Source: Sphingopyxis fribergensis (GTDB lineage: Bacteria > Pseudomonadota > Alphaproteobacteria > Sphingomonadales > Sphingomonadaceae). Taken from it: a stretch of DNA of 64,000 bases. Below are positions 1 through 9,786 of the stretch, piece after piece. The notes under the pieces were generated by a model. That model ran no database searches. It was not told the origin of the DNA and worked only from the letters and a program-made list of their open reading frames with translations. The position numbers and the translations under genes are program-made. The DNA is taken from assembly GCF_000803645.1 (NCBI RefSeq), contig NZ_CP009122.1, positions 1,340,501-1,404,500 of the forward strand. The letters are read 5' to 3'. Numbering within the stretch: position 1 is the first letter of the stretch; every line of letters begins with the position of its first letter.

Positions 1-1899
1 AAGCGGCCGCGGCGTTCCGTCGCTGAGGTCAGGGCCGAGGTCGGCCCATTCCTCGCCGCGCGACACCAGATCGGCGTATAGTTTCTGCGACGTGCTTTGG
101 GCTTCGGCCGACCGGAACTTGTACGAAACCGGGGGAGGTGTTCCCTTGCGAACCGTCGCAAAGGCGGCCTCATAGGCGGGGATCGGCGGCACGACCTTCG
201 CACTCGCCGCGATCCGGACCGTATAGCGCTGCAGCCCGGAAGCGACGTTCCGCCATCGTACCCAAAAATGATTGTCGAAGGAAAATTGGTACACGCGCTC
301 GCCGGCGATCGTGCCCTTCAGTGAGATATTGTCCAATATCTCCTGCGACATATCGAGGTTCATCCCGCCCTCCACCTTGTCGAGCGCGACATGGACGATC
401 CGGTCGCGTTGGCCGGGCGCGCGCGACTGCAACAGGTCGCGCCAATTCTGCATCGTGCTGATGATGCCGAACACGAAGCCCGAAACCTCGGCCAGCGCGA
501 GCGGCCGGGCGATCGAGCGATAGCTGCGTTGCCAGCCGCGATTATTGTGCAGCGGAAGCCACACCGATTCTTCGGCCTTGTCGCGCGCGTTCGGCGGCTC
601 GGGGTTTTGGGTCGGCGGACCGTCATCGCTTTGTGGATAGACAAGATTGATCGCAAAGGTCGGCCAGCGCGGCAGCGGCGCATCGAACAGGTGGAGCGGA
701 AAATTGCTCGAAACGCCGCCGTCGGAAAACCAGCAGATGCGGAAACCTTCGATCGGCGAGAGAGGCGCTTCGCCGCCCGTCGCGAGGCTGTCGGTGCTCT
801 GGCTCAGCGTGACCTCCTTGGCCTCTTCACCAGCATCGAGCGCCTCGCCCTCGGTCTCGCTGCGGTGCGTTCGCCGCCCGACGGGCTCATGCAGCGGCAC
901 CGCGCTGATCAGCAGCGGGAAACTCAGGCTCATCCGCATCGCCACCAGCACTGGCATCCGGCCCTTGCTGGGCAGGCGGTAGTAATCCTTGTCCCCGACA
1001 CGGTCGGGCGCTCCCGCCATCGCGACCATCGCATCGACGACCGATTCAGGAAACAGCAGGTCGAATTCCTCGCGCAGGAACCAGAAGGAGGCGTCGGTGA
1101 GGGGCAGCGTCCGCGGCTCGTGATGCGACACGCCCGTCGTAATCATCTGGAGCGAAATCGCGGTTTCGGTGTCCGGTTCGCCCGGGTAGTGCGGCGCGGC
1201 CCACAAATCGTCGAACAGCAGCGGCTCCGACTGCGCTTTGCCCGACAGCGATTGCAGCACGTCGTGCAGCCATTCGGTCAGTGCCGGCTGCGCCGCATCC
1301 TTGCGCGCGCTCAGCCCCGAACAAAGCCCGAGCAGATTGCGCCGCGTGACGCGCGCAACGCGCAGCACAGCGGCAATCGCGGCGCCGAGATAGGCGCAGA
1401 TCGCCGATGGTAATAACGCAGCGCCCGCTCCAGACGGCCCCGCGAGCCAGTAACCGATTGCCAGAAAGAGGCCGAGCAGCAGCAGCGCCTCGAGCGGCGC
1501 GATCGCTATCACCGCCACCGCGGCGACCAAGGCTTTGCGCAGCGCGCTCGCATTCCCGGCGAGCGTGACGATCAATCGATAGGCATTGCGTCCGCCGCGC
1601 GCGGGCTGGAAAAGCCCAAAGATAAAGCCCCGCGACGACAATTGCGCCGCGACACGTTCGAGCCCCGCAAAGCCCAGCGACGGGGGGCAGGGGGCGGCCG
1701 ATCCCGATACGACATGCTTGCGGTCGCCCAGAGCCGCCGCCGCGGTCGCCGCCGCGGCAATTGCGCCCGCCGAGGTTCCGCCGATATTCTTGAAGCGAAA
1801 GTCGCGCGCGAGCGCCAGGACGGCGTTGGGATAAACGATGCCGCTCGTGATGCCGCCCTTCATGACCAGGTCGCAATAGCGGGTTGCTGCTTGGCTCAT
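1..1899 (-). CDS. Patatin-like phospholipase family protein (3' end outside window)
   Basis: The frame is open from the ATG at 1899 to the left edge (633 codons), so the C-terminus is missing. A GGAGAG ribosome-binding site lies just upstream of the start. The patatin lipase core is recognisable: the nucleophile elbow G-T-S-A-G with Ser about residue 43, and the D-G-G motif with Asp about residue 393, together the Ser/Asp dyad of the family. Between them, about residues 115-185, is a strongly hydrophobic stretch rich in Leu, Ala and Ile that probably makes two or three membrane segments, so the enzyme is likely membrane-bound. Family knowledge suggests acyl hydrolase activity on membrane lipids; the substrate cannot be deduced. 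It is divergent from the PBP gene at 2052. Confidence 0.85.
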   Translation of the reverse strand, partial: MSQAATRYCDLVMKGGITSGIVYPNAVLALARDFRFKNIGGTSAGAIAAAATAAAALGDRKHVVSGSAAPCPPSLGFAGLERVAAQLSSRGFIFGLFQPARGGRNAYRLIVTLAGNASALRKALVAAVAVIAIAPLEALLLLGLFLAIGYWLAGPSGAGAALLPSAICAYLGAAIAAVLRVARVTRRNLLGLCSGLSARKDAAQPALTEWLHDVLQSLSGKAQSEPLLFDDLWAAPHYPGEPDTETAISLQMITTGVSHHEPRTLPLTDASFWFLREEFDLLFPESVVDAMVAMAGAPDRVGDKDYYRLPSKGRMPVLVAMRMSLSFPLLISAVPLHEPVGRRTHRSETEGEALDAGEEAKEVTLSQSTDSLATGGEAPLSPIEGFRICWFSDGGVSSNFPLHLFDAPLPRWPTFAINLVYPQSDDGPPTQNPEPPNARDKAEESVWLPLHNNRGWQRSYRSIARPLALAEVSGFVFGIISTMQNWRDLLQSRAPGQRDRIVHVALDKVEGGMNLDMSQEILDNISLKGTIAGERVYQFSFDNHFWVRWRNVASGLQRYTVRIAASAKVVPPIPAYEAAFATVRKGTPPPVSYKFRSAEAQSTSQKLYADLVSRGEEWADLGPDLSDGTPRPL

Positions 1900-2011
1900 C
1901 TCGTCGCTCTCCGGGTGCGCGGGCTTTCGGTTCGCATCCTATCCCGGCACGCCGGTCAAGTCGCTGCTCTTCTTGAAGAAGTGCGCCGATCCGGGGCACC
2001 GCACAACGTAA

Positions 2012-2040
2012 TTGCTTATGCTGTATTGGGGTTGTAATAC
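2012..2040 (+). promoter_or_regulatory. Candidate sigma70-type promoter of the PBP gene
   Basis: TTGCTT (2012-2017) and TAATAC (2035-2040) are separated by 17 bases. The predicted transcription start would be only about five bases before the ATG at 2052, so the mRNA would be almost leaderless; no clear ribosome-binding site is visible, which is consistent. Confidence 0.4.
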
Positions 2041-2051
2041 GGGCGCCGCGC

Positions 2052-4103
2052 ATGAAATGGTTCCGTAAACCCGCAGGCCCCGATCCCGCCCTCGTCGCGA
2101 CGCCAGGTGGTCCGTTCGCCGACATGGCAGCGCCGCCGCCGCCTATCGTTCCCGAAACGCGCGGGCGCAAATGGCTGCGGCGAATTTCGCGCGGCTTTGC
2201 GATCTTCTGCGTGATTTTCATCCTGCTCGTCGGTTGGCTCGCGCTCACCGCGCCGCTGTCGAAATCGCTCGAACCGATCGCGCCGCCGCAAATCACCTTG
2301 CTCGCGTCGGACGGCACGCCGATCGCGCGCACCGGCGCGATCGTCGACACGCCGGTAAAGGCGAAAGACTTGCCGAGGCATGTGACCGGCGCTTTCCTCG
2401 CGATCGAGGACCGGCGTTTCTACACCCATTGGGGCGTCGACCCGCGCAGCATCGCGCGCGCCGTGTGGAGCAATGTCACGGGCGGCCGCACGCAGGGCGG
2501 CAGCACGATCACCCAGCAGCTTGCGAAATTCACCTTCCTGACGCCGAAGCGCACCCTCGGGCGAAAGGCGCGCGAGGCGCTGATCGCCTTCTGGCTTGAG
2601 GCGTGGTTGACCAAGGATGAGATTCTCGAACGCTATCTGTCCAACGCCTATTTCGGCGACAACACTTATGGCCTGCGCGCCGCGTCGCTCCATTATTTCT
2701 ATCGGCATCCGGAAAAACTGACCCCGGCACAGGCGGCGATGCTCGCGGGGCTGGTGCAGGCGCCGTCGCGCCTCGCGCCGACCAAAAATCCCGATCTCGC
2801 CGAAAAGCGCATGAAGCTGGTGCTGAATGCGATGGTCGCTACGGGCTATTTGACCGAACAGGAGCGGGCGGCAATCCGCACCCCGCGCATCGATGTGCGC
2901 AGCCGCAACACGCTGCCGACCGGCACCTATTTCGCCGACTGGGCGCTGCCCGAGGCGCGCAAATTGAGCGATGTCGGCTATTCTCGCCAGACAATCGCGA
3001 CGACGCTCGACGCGCGGTTGCAAGGGATCGCGCGCCGCGTGACCGGTCGGGCAGGGCTCGGCAAGGCGCAGGTCGCGCTCGTCGCGATGCGCCCGAATGG
3101 CGAGGTCGTCGCGATGATCGGCGGCAAGGATTATGCCGCATCGCCCTTCAACCGCGCGACACAGGCGCGGCGCCAGCCGGGTTCGACCTTCAAGCTGTTC
3201 GTCTATCTCGCGGCGCTCCGCGACGGCTGGGATCCCGACGACGTCATCGACAACAGCGCAATCGAAACCGGATCGTACCGCCCCAAAAATTCGGGCGGGG
3301 CTTATTCCAAATCGATCACGCTCGAAGACGCCTTCGCCGCGTCGAGCAACGTCGCCGCGGTGCGGCTCCTGCGCCAGGTCGGCGACGACAAGGTCATCGA
3401 CATGGCGCGCGATCTCGGCGTCACCGCGCCGATGGCAAAGGGCGACCCCAGCCTCGCGCTCGGCACCTCGAGCATGACATTGCTCGAACTGACCGCCGCC
3501 TATGCCGCTGTCGCCGCCAACAGCTATCCGGTCGAGCCACATGCGTTCGAGACAGAGGAAAAGGGCTGGTTCGAGAATCTGATTTCGGGGCCGCAGAGCT
3601 TCGGGTCCGAAGAGCATGAAGAAATCGAGCGAATGCTGCGCGCTGCGGTCAATCGCGGCACCGGCCGCGCGGCGCGGCTGCCGCAGGCGAATTTCGGCAA
3701 GACCGGCACCACCCAGGACAATCGCGATGCGCTGTTCGTCGGCTACGCCAACGGCCTCGTCGTCGGGGTGTGGATCGGCAACGACGACAACAGCCCGCTG
3801 CAGGGCATTTCGGGCGGCGGGTTGCCCGCGCGGATCTGGCGCGACTTCATGACCGAGGCATCGGGCAAAAAGGCGGCGCCGCAGCCCAAAAAGGTGGTCG
3901 ATCCGACCGGCCCCGTCGAGCCGCTCGATATTCCCGACATCGGCGACATCCCAATCGGCGACCGGACGCGCGTCGGAATCGAGGGCGGCGATGCGGTGAT
4001 CACCACCGAAATCAACGGCAGCCGGATCGACCTGCGCCTGCCGATCCAGGACCGGGCGCCCGAGCCCGCCGTCCCCGAACCGCAACCGCCGCCGGGCAAT
4101 TAG
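2052..4103 (+). CDS. Class A penicillin-binding protein (bifunctional transglycosylase/transpeptidase)
   Basis: This 683-residue protein polymerises and crosslinks peptidoglycan in the periplasm. A Pro-rich cytoplasmic tail is followed by one membrane anchor (about 45-63). The GT51 glycosyltransferase domain has the catalytic Glu in AIEDRRFY (about residue 119) and the motif GGSTITQQLAK. The transpeptidase domain has S378-T-F-K381 (SxxK), SSN near 430 (SxN) and KTGTT near 550. The C-terminus is a Pro-rich tail. It is compact for PBP1A and lacks the large OB insert typical of longer homologues; PBP1A-type versus PBP1C-type cannot be settled by eye. It converges with the AlkC-like gene, nine bases away. 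An alternative start is ATG 2124. Confidence 0.93.
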   Translation: MKWFRKPAGPDPALVATPGGPFADMAAPPPPIVPETRGRKWLRRISRGFAIFCVIFILLVGWLALTAPLSKSLEPIAPPQITLLASDGTPIARTGAIVDTPVKAKDLPRHVTGAFLAIEDRRFYTHWGVDPRSIARAVWSNVTGGRTQGGSTITQQLAKFTFLTPKRTLGRKAREALIAFWLEAWLTKDEILERYLSNAYFGDNTYGLRAASLHYFYRHPEKLTPAQAAMLAGLVQAPSRLAPTKNPDLAEKRMKLVLNAMVATGYLTEQERAAIRTPRIDVRSRNTLPTGTYFADWALPEARKLSDVGYSRQTIATTLDARLQGIARRVTGRAGLGKAQVALVAMRPNGEVVAMIGGKDYAASPFNRATQARRQPGSTFKLFVYLAALRDGWDPDDVIDNSAIETGSYRPKNSGGAYSKSITLEDAFAASSNVAAVRLLRQVGDDKVIDMARDLGVTAPMAKGDPSLALGTSSMTLLELTAAYAAVAANSYPVEPHAFETEEKGWFENLISGPQSFGSEEHEEIERMLRAAVNRGTGRAARLPQANFGKTGTTQDNRDALFVGYANGLVVGVWIGNDDNSPLQGISGGGLPARIWRDFMTEASGKKAAPQPKKVVDPTGPVEPLDIPDIGDIPIGDRTRVGIEGGDAVITTEINGSRIDLRLPIQDRAPEPAVPEPQPPPGN

Positions 4104-4112
4104 GCCACCGCG

Positions 4113-5213
4113 TCAGCCGGCTAGTATCTCGAACGCGCCCTCGGCTACCGTCTGCCCATTGACGATCAATTCGACCCGATGCCGCCCCGGGTGATGCCGC
4201 CGCGTGCTGAAATCGCGGATCGTCTGCGATATACCGAGCGTGATGGCGTCGCCCCCGCCCAGCTCGAAGGTCTTGAGCTTGAACACCTTCGGCGCGGTCT
4301 TGCCTCCGGCGCGCGCGTAATGGATGCGATAATCCACGACCAGACGTTGCCCGTCTGGCGAATCCGATGCGAGGTCGGCCGCCATCGCGATCCGGTCGCC
4401 AAGGCGAACCGACTCGGGCGTGATTGCGAAACGTCGCACAGTCACCGCCGCGCCAGGGCCGACGCCGATCAGCGCCAGTGCAGCGGGATTGCCCTTTTTG
4501 ATCAACGTGCGCAGCGCGTGGCGGATAATCCAGACCGTGCGCAGGTCGTCCTGCGGCCAATCCGCAAGTCGGTCTAGCAGCCAGTCGGGGCGATCCTTGG
4601 CGATGTCGTTCAGATGGTTCGCGACCGATTTGCGCACATAATGGCTCGGATCGGCCTTCAATGCTTCGAGGATCGGCGCCGCCAGCGTCGGGTCGGCCTT
4701 CAGCGCCGGCACGCGCGCCGCCCAAGGCAATCTGGGGCGGCAGCCTTCGCTCGCGAGCCGGCGGACATGCTCGTCGTCGCTGCCCGCCCACCCGGTCATG
4801 GTCGCTAGCGCGCGCAGCGTATCGGCTGCAAGAAACGGGCGGATCGCGAACTCGGCCGATCCGAAGCGCGTCAAATCGGCGAGCGCGTCCATCGACGCCT
4901 CGAAATCGTCGAGGCCGTAGCGCGCGACATATTCGGTGACCGCCATCGCCTGAAACCCGTGCGTCAGTCGCGGTGCCATCGCGCGGATGATCGTCAGGGC
5001 CTCGGGATAGCTGCCGGGAAGCGAGCTATGAAGCGCGCCCGCGATATGACGCACGCGCTCCATGATCGACAGCGCGTCGAGCCCGTCCGCTGCGGCAGAC
5101 AGGAAGGCGGCGCGATCGAAGCGTGGTGACGCCACGACCCCCGCTTCGCCGATCGTCTCCAGCGCGCGCGGACCCAATATATCCTTGAGGAGGGCAGGGC
5201 TTTCGTCGGTCAT
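4113..5213 (-). CDS. AlkC-like DNA alkylation repair glycosylase (HEAT repeats plus C-terminal Ig-like domain)
   Basis: The 366-residue product has an alpha-helical, HEAT-like body carrying the phrase RKSVANHLNDIAKDRPDW (about 214-231), which I recognise from the DNA_alkylation/AlkC family. After about residue 265 the character changes to beta-strand-rich sequence ending in VELIVNGQ, matching the Ig-like domain appended to some AlkC proteins. Members excise cationic alkylated bases such as 3-methyladenine and 3-methylcytosine. The gene starts 15 bases from the efflux lipoprotein stop and reads in the same direction as the efflux genes, but no coupling is evident. Assignment to AlkC rather than AlkD rests on the Ig-like tail and is an inference. 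Confidence 0.82.
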   Translation of the reverse strand: MTDESPALLKDILGPRALETIGEAGVVASPRFDRAAFLSAAADGLDALSIMERVRHIAGALHSSLPGSYPEALTIIRAMAPRLTHGFQAMAVTEYVARYGLDDFEASMDALADLTRFGSAEFAIRPFLAADTLRALATMTGWAGSDDEHVRRLASEGCRPRLPWAARVPALKADPTLAAPILEALKADPSHYVRKSVANHLNDIAKDRPDWLLDRLADWPQDDLRTVWIIRHALRTLIKKGNPAALALIGVGPGAAVTVRRFAITPESVRLGDRIAMAADLASDSPDGQRLVVDYRIHYARAGGKTAPKVFKLKTFELGGGDAITLGISQTIRDFSTRRHHPGRHRVELIVNGQTVAEGAFEILAG

Positions 5214-5222
5214 CGCGGCGCC

Positions 5223-6623
5223 TTACCGCCGCTCGACCAGACCGCCGCCTAGCGCGACATAGAGCGTCACCAGATTGTCGACCTGCGCGCGGCGCGTCTC
5301 GATCAGCGTCTGTTCGGCGGCGAACAGATTGCGTTCGGCGTCGAGCACTTCGAGATAGGTTGACACGCCTTCGCGATAGCGCTTGCGCGCAAGGTCGGCG
5401 ATGCGGCGCTGTGCGAGCGTCCCACGCTCCTGCGCCTCGACCTGATCGGCGAGATAGCGGCGCCCGGCCAGCGCGTCGGCGACTTCGCGAAACGCGCCCT
5501 GCACGGTGCGCTCATAGGTCGCGACGGCGATATTCTCGCGCGCTTCGGCGACAGTCAGATTGCCCTTGTTGCGCCCGAAATCAAAGATCGGCAGGCTGAT
5601 CGACGGGCCAAAGCTCCACCCGAAGCCATCGTTGCTGAAGAGGTTGTCGAGCGACCCCGACGCGAAGCCGAGGTTGCCGGTCAGCGAGATCGACGGGAAG
5701 AAGGCGGCGCGCGCCGCACCCACATTGGCGCGCGCGGCGCGGAGCCGTTCTTCGGCAGCGAGGACGTCGGGCCGCGCAACAAGCAGGTCCGACGGCAGGC
5801 CCGCGGTCAGCGTCGGCGACTGCCCCTGAGCGACAAGCGGCAGCGGCGCGGGCAGGGGGCCTGCCACTGGTCCGCCGGTCAGTACGCTGAGGAAATTATC
5901 CGCCTGCGCCTTGCCCAGCTTCAGGCTCGCAAGCTGCGTCTCGGCCTGCGTCAGCAATGTCTCCGACTGGCGATAGTCGAGCGCCGAGGTCACGCCGGCG
6001 TCAAGCCGTCGCTTCGCGATACGCAGCCCTTCCTTGCGGCTTGTCACCGTCGCTTCGGCCAGCTCGATCTGTTCCTCGGCACCACGCGACGCAAAATAGG
6101 TCGAGGCGACGTCGCGGACGAGCGCCAACCGGAAGGCGCGCTCGGCCTGCTCGGTCGCGAGATATTGGCTGCGCGCCGCTTCGGACAAATTCTTGACCCG
6201 CCCCCAGAAATCGAGCTCGAACGAGGTCACGCCGACGCCCACCGAATAGCGATTGGTCGTGTCGGTGCCTGGTCCCGTCAGCGAGGGGCCGCGGGTGCGC
6301 GTAGCATCGGCGCTCGCGCCCACCGTCGGCAGGCGATCGGCATCTTGGATCCGGTACAGCCCGCGCGCTTCCTCGATCTGCGCGATCGCGACGGCAAGGT
6401 CGCGGTTGCGTTCGATCGCTTGCGTGATCAGCACCTGAAGCTGCGGATCGGCGAAAAAGTCCTGCCACGACACGTCGGTCGCCCGCTGCCCGAGCGTGAC
6501 ATCGCCCGCGAACTCCGCCGGATAGGCCGGCGCGGTCGCCAGCGCCGGACGGTCATGCTTCGGCGCCATGTTGATGCATCCGGCGAGCGTCGTCGCCGCA
6601 AGCAGCGCGATCAGATTACGCAT
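5223..6623 (-). CDS. Outer-membrane efflux lipoprotein (OprM/NodT type)
   Basis: This is the outer-membrane channel of the adjacent RND pump. From the chosen start (ATG 6623, 466 residues) the protein begins with a lipoprotein signal peptide ending in the lipobox L-A-G-C. Two OEP repeats follow: the first contains the family phrase FELDFWGR, the second LFSNDGFGWSFGPSISLPIFDFGR. The start at 6623 is preferred because AGGAG lies seven bases upstream, inside the end of the pump gene, and the lipobox is then at the normal distance; ATG 6638 is an in-frame alternative. The start overlaps the pump stop codon by eight bases, indicating translational coupling. It is the last gene of the operon. Confidence 0.93.
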   Translation of the reverse strand: MRNLIALLAATTLAGCINMAPKHDRPALATAPAYPAEFAGDVTLGQRATDVSWQDFFADPQLQVLITQAIERNRDLAVAIAQIEEARGLYRIQDADRLPTVGASADATRTRGPSLTGPGTDTTNRYSVGVGVTSFELDFWGRVKNLSEAARSQYLATEQAERAFRLALVRDVASTYFASRGAEEQIELAEATVTSRKEGLRIAKRRLDAGVTSALDYRQSETLLTQAETQLASLKLGKAQADNFLSVLTGGPVAGPLPAPLPLVAQGQSPTLTAGLPSDLLVARPDVLAAEERLRAARANVGAARAAFFPSISLTGNLGFASGSLDNLFSNDGFGWSFGPSISLPIFDFGRNKGNLTVAEARENIAVATYERTVQGAFREVADALAGRRYLADQVEAQERGTLAQRRIADLARKRYREGVSTYLEVLDAERNLFAAEQTLIETRRAQVDNLVTLYVALGGGLVERR

Positions 6624-9600
6624 GATCGGGCTCCTCATGATGTCCCTTTTCGGTGGGGGCAGGCGGTCGTTTGCGGCTGATCCACTTGCGCACCGACAGG
6701 TAGAAGAGCGGGATGAAGAAGATACCGAGCAAGGTTGCCGCGATCATCCCGCCCATCACGCCCGACCCGACCGCGATGCGGCTGGCGGCGCCCGCGCCGC
6801 TGGCGATGACCAGCGGCACCATGCCAAGGATGAAGGCGAGGCTGGTCATGATGATCGGGCGTAGGCGCAGCTTCACCGCTTCCATCACCGCGTCCATCGT
6901 CGACTTGCCCTCGGCCTCCTGCTCGATCGCGAATTCCACGATCAGGATCGCGTTTTTCGCGGACAGGCCGATGATCGTGATGAGGCCGACGTTGAAATAA
7001 ATATCGGCGGAGAGGCCGCGAAACATCGAGAAGAGCACCGCGCCGAGCACGCCCAAGGGCACGACGAGCAGCACCGCGACAGGGACCGCCCAGCTTTCGT
7101 ACAGCGCCGACAGCAAAAGGAAGACGACGACGAGCGACAGGCCGAGCAACAAGCCGATCTGCCCCGCCGACTGCTTCTCCTCATAGGAGATGCCGGTCCA
7201 TTCGTAGGAGAAGCCCGCGGGAAGCGACTCTGCGAGGCGTTCCATCTCCGCCATCGCCTCGCCGGTCGACTGGCCGGGGGCGGGTTCGCCCGAAATCGTC
7301 ATAGCAGGATAGCCGTTGTACCGCTGGAGCTGCGGCGCTTCGGCGGACCATTCGGCCGAGCTGAACGATCCGAAGGGCACCATGTCGCCATTCGCGCTGC
7401 GCACCCGCAATTCGAGCACGTCCTGCGGCGTCATCCGGCTCGCGGCGTCGGCCTGGAGCAGCACGCGCAGCACGCGGCCCTCGCGGGTGAAGTCATTGGC
7501 ATAGGCACTGCCGAAACTGATCGCGAGCGTCGCGTTGACGTCGCCGATTGACAGGCCGAGCGCGCGCGCCTGGATCCGGTCGATATCGACCTTCAGCACC
7601 GGCGCGTCTTCCTGCCCCTCGGGACGGACGTTCGCGAGCAGCTTGCTCTGCATCGCGCCGCCCAGCATCTGGTTGCGCGCGGCGATCAGCGCTTCGCGCG
7701 GGTTGCCGCCACGATCCTGCAGCTTAAAGGTAAAGCCGCTCGACGTCCCGAGTTCGGGAATCGACGGCGGGCTGAGCGAGAAGGCGAACGCCTCCTTGAT
7801 GCCCATCAAAGTCCCCATCGCCTTGCCGGCGATCGCGTCGGCGCTGTCGCCTTCGCCGGTGCGTTCGTCCCACGGCTTCAGCGGGGTGAACATGATCGCG
7901 TTCGCCTGGCCCTGGCCAAAGAAGCTGAAGCCGTTGACCGAGACGATATTCGCGACCTGCGGCTGTTCGGCGAAGAAGGCCTTGACCTGCTTGGTCGCTT
8001 CGTTGGTACGCTGCGTCGTCGCGCCCGGGGGCGCCTGGATCACGGTGATCAGATAGCCCTGGTCTTCCTGCGGCAGGAAGGAGCCCGGAAGGCGCGTGAA
8101 CAGCAGCGCGGTGACCGCAACCATCAGGGCGAACACGCCGAGCCAGCGCAGCGGCGCCGCCAGCATCTTGCCGACGCCCCCCTGATAACGGTCGGTCGTG
8201 CGGCCGAACCAGCGGTTGAACCCGCCGAAGAAGCGATCGAAAAAGGCGCCGATGCGCCCCTTGCGTTCGCTATTGTCGTGCGGTTTCAGCAGAGTCGCGC
8301 AGAGCGCGGGCGTAAGCGTCAGCGCGAGCAGCGCCGAGAAAGCGATCGATATCGCCAGCGTCATCGAAAATTGGCGATAGATGCCGCCGGTCGAACCCGG
8401 GAAAAAGGCCATCGGGATGAACACCGCGATCAGCACAAGCGTGATGCCGACGATCGCCGACGTGATCTGCGACATCGCCTTCACCGTCGCCTCATAAGGC
8501 GACAGATGCTCCTCGTTCATGATGCGCTCGACATTCTCGATCACGACGATCGCGTCGTCGACGAGGATGCCGATCGCCAGCACCATGCCGAACAGCGTCA
8601 GCACGTTGATCGAGAAACCGAACATCCAGAGGCCAAGGCAGGCACCCGCCAGCGCGATGGGGACGACCACCGTCGGGATCACCGTCGCGCGCCAGTTCTG
8701 GAGGAACAGAAACATGACGAGGAAGACGAGCACCATCGCCTCGACGAGGGTTATCACCACCTCTTCGATCGATAGCTCGACGAAAGGCGTCGTGTCATAG
8801 GGGATCGACCAGGTGATGTCGGGCGGAAAGCCCTTCGACAATTCCTCCATCTGCGCACGGATGCCCGCCGCCGTCGACAGCGCGTTGGCGCCGGGGGTCA
8901 GCTGGACTGCGAGACCCGCCATCGGCTTGCCATTGAGCTCGGACGAGAAAAGATAGCTCGCCGCGCCCAGCTCGACACGCCCGACGTCGCCCAGCGTGAC
9001 CGCCGACCCGTCCGGGTTGGCGCGCAGGATGATGCTCTCGAACTGCTCGGGCTTGGTAAAGCGGCCCTGCGTCGTGATGACGGCGTTGAGTTGCGCGCCC
9101 TTGGCGATCGGCTGGTCGCCGAGCTGGCCGCCCGGCGTCTGGCTGTTCTGCTCCTGCACCGCGCCCAGCGCCTCGGCCGCCGATAGATTATAGGAGGCGA
9201 GCTTTTGCGGGTCGAGCCAGATGCGCATCGCATATTCGGGAGCGAAGGCCTGGACGTTGCCGACACCGCCGACGCGGCGGAGCTCGTCGAGCACGCGCGT
9301 GTTGGCGAAGTTGTTGACCTCCATCGGGTCGGTGTCGCCGCTCTTCGACGTGATCGCGACGATCAGCAGGAAGCCCGAGTTCGCCTCGGTCACCGAAATG
9401 CCTTGGCGGCGCACTTCTTCGGGCAGGCGCTGTTCGACGCGGCGCAGGCGGTTCTGCACCTCCAGCTGCGCATTATCGATGTCAGTCCCGGCCTCGAAGG
9501 TCAGCGTGATCGACGCGGTGCCATTCGATTCGCTGGTCGAGGCCATGTAGAGGAAGCCCTCGACCCCATTCAGTTCCTGCTCGATGACCTGCGTGACATT

Positions 9601-9780
9601 CTGCTCGAGCGTGCTCGCATCGGCGCCCGGATAGGTGACGCCGATCGTGAGCGACGGCGGCGCGACCGAGGGATATTGCTCGACCGGCAGGCTGCGCAGC
9701 GCGATGATCCCGGCAAGCAGGATGCCGATGGCGATGACCCACGAAAAAATGGGCCGGTCGATGAAGAAGCGGGGGGTCAT
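6616..9780 (-). CDS. HAE1-family RND multidrug efflux permease (AcrB/MexB type)
   Basis: The 1054-residue length is standard for the inner-membrane pump of a proton-driven tripartite exporter. It opens with MTPRFFIDRPIFSWVIAI, the usual first membrane helix of HAE1 pumps, then a large periplasmic loop, and the fourth helix contains GILVDDAIVVIENVER with the paired Asp residues of proton relay (AcrB D407/D408). A second periplasmic loop and six C-terminal helices follow, including LSAKNAILIVEFA. Substrates cannot be read from sequence. It lies six bases after the adaptor gene and overlaps the outer-membrane factor gene, forming one operon with a TetR repressor divergent upstream. Confidence 0.97.
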   Translation of the reverse strand: MTPRFFIDRPIFSWVIAIGILLAGIIALRSLPVEQYPSVAPPSLTIGVTYPGADASTLEQNVTQVIEQELNGVEGFLYMASTSESNGTASITLTFEAGTDIDNAQLEVQNRLRRVEQRLPEEVRRQGISVTEANSGFLLIVAITSKSGDTDPMEVNNFANTRVLDELRRVGGVGNVQAFAPEYAMRIWLDPQKLASYNLSAAEALGAVQEQNSQTPGGQLGDQPIAKGAQLNAVITTQGRFTKPEQFESIILRANPDGSAVTLGDVGRVELGAASYLFSSELNGKPMAGLAVQLTPGANALSTAAGIRAQMEELSKGFPPDITWSIPYDTTPFVELSIEEVVITLVEAMVLVFLVMFLFLQNWRATVIPTVVVPIALAGACLGLWMFGFSINVLTLFGMVLAIGILVDDAIVVIENVERIMNEEHLSPYEATVKAMSQITSAIVGITLVLIAVFIPMAFFPGSTGGIYRQFSMTLAISIAFSALLALTLTPALCATLLKPHDNSERKGRIGAFFDRFFGGFNRWFGRTTDRYQGGVGKMLAAPLRWLGVFALMVAVTALLFTRLPGSFLPQEDQGYLITVIQAPPGATTQRTNEATKQVKAFFAEQPQVANIVSVNGFSFFGQGQANAIMFTPLKPWDERTGEGDSADAIAGKAMGTLMGIKEAFAFSLSPPSIPELGTSSGFTFKLQDRGGNPREALIAARNQMLGGAMQSKLLANVRPEGQEDAPVLKVDIDRIQARALGLSIGDVNATLAISFGSAYANDFTREGRVLRVLLQADAASRMTPQDVLELRVRSANGDMVPFGSFSSAEWSAEAPQLQRYNGYPAMTISGEPAPGQSTGEAMAEMERLAESLPAGFSYEWTGISYEEKQSAGQIGLLLGLSLVVVFLLLSALYESWAVPVAVLLVVPLGVLGAVLFSMFRGLSADIYFNVGLITIIGLSAKNAILIVEFAIEQEAEGKSTMDAVMEAVKLRLRPIIMTSLAFILGMVPLVIASGAGAASRIAVGSGVMGGMIAATLLGIFFIPLFYLSVRKWISRKRPPAPTEKGHHEEPDHA

Positions 9781-9786
9781 GTCAGA

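Noticed and set aside
391..1413. Forward-strand open frame of 340 codons opposite the patatin-like gene
   Set aside because: Arg/Gln/His-rich composition with no motif; the reverse strand carries the GTSAG and DGG motifs and a good ribosome-binding site.
2016..4085. 689-codon frame antisense to the PBP gene
   Set aside because: Composition artefact; the forward strand shows SxxK, SxN and KTG motifs.
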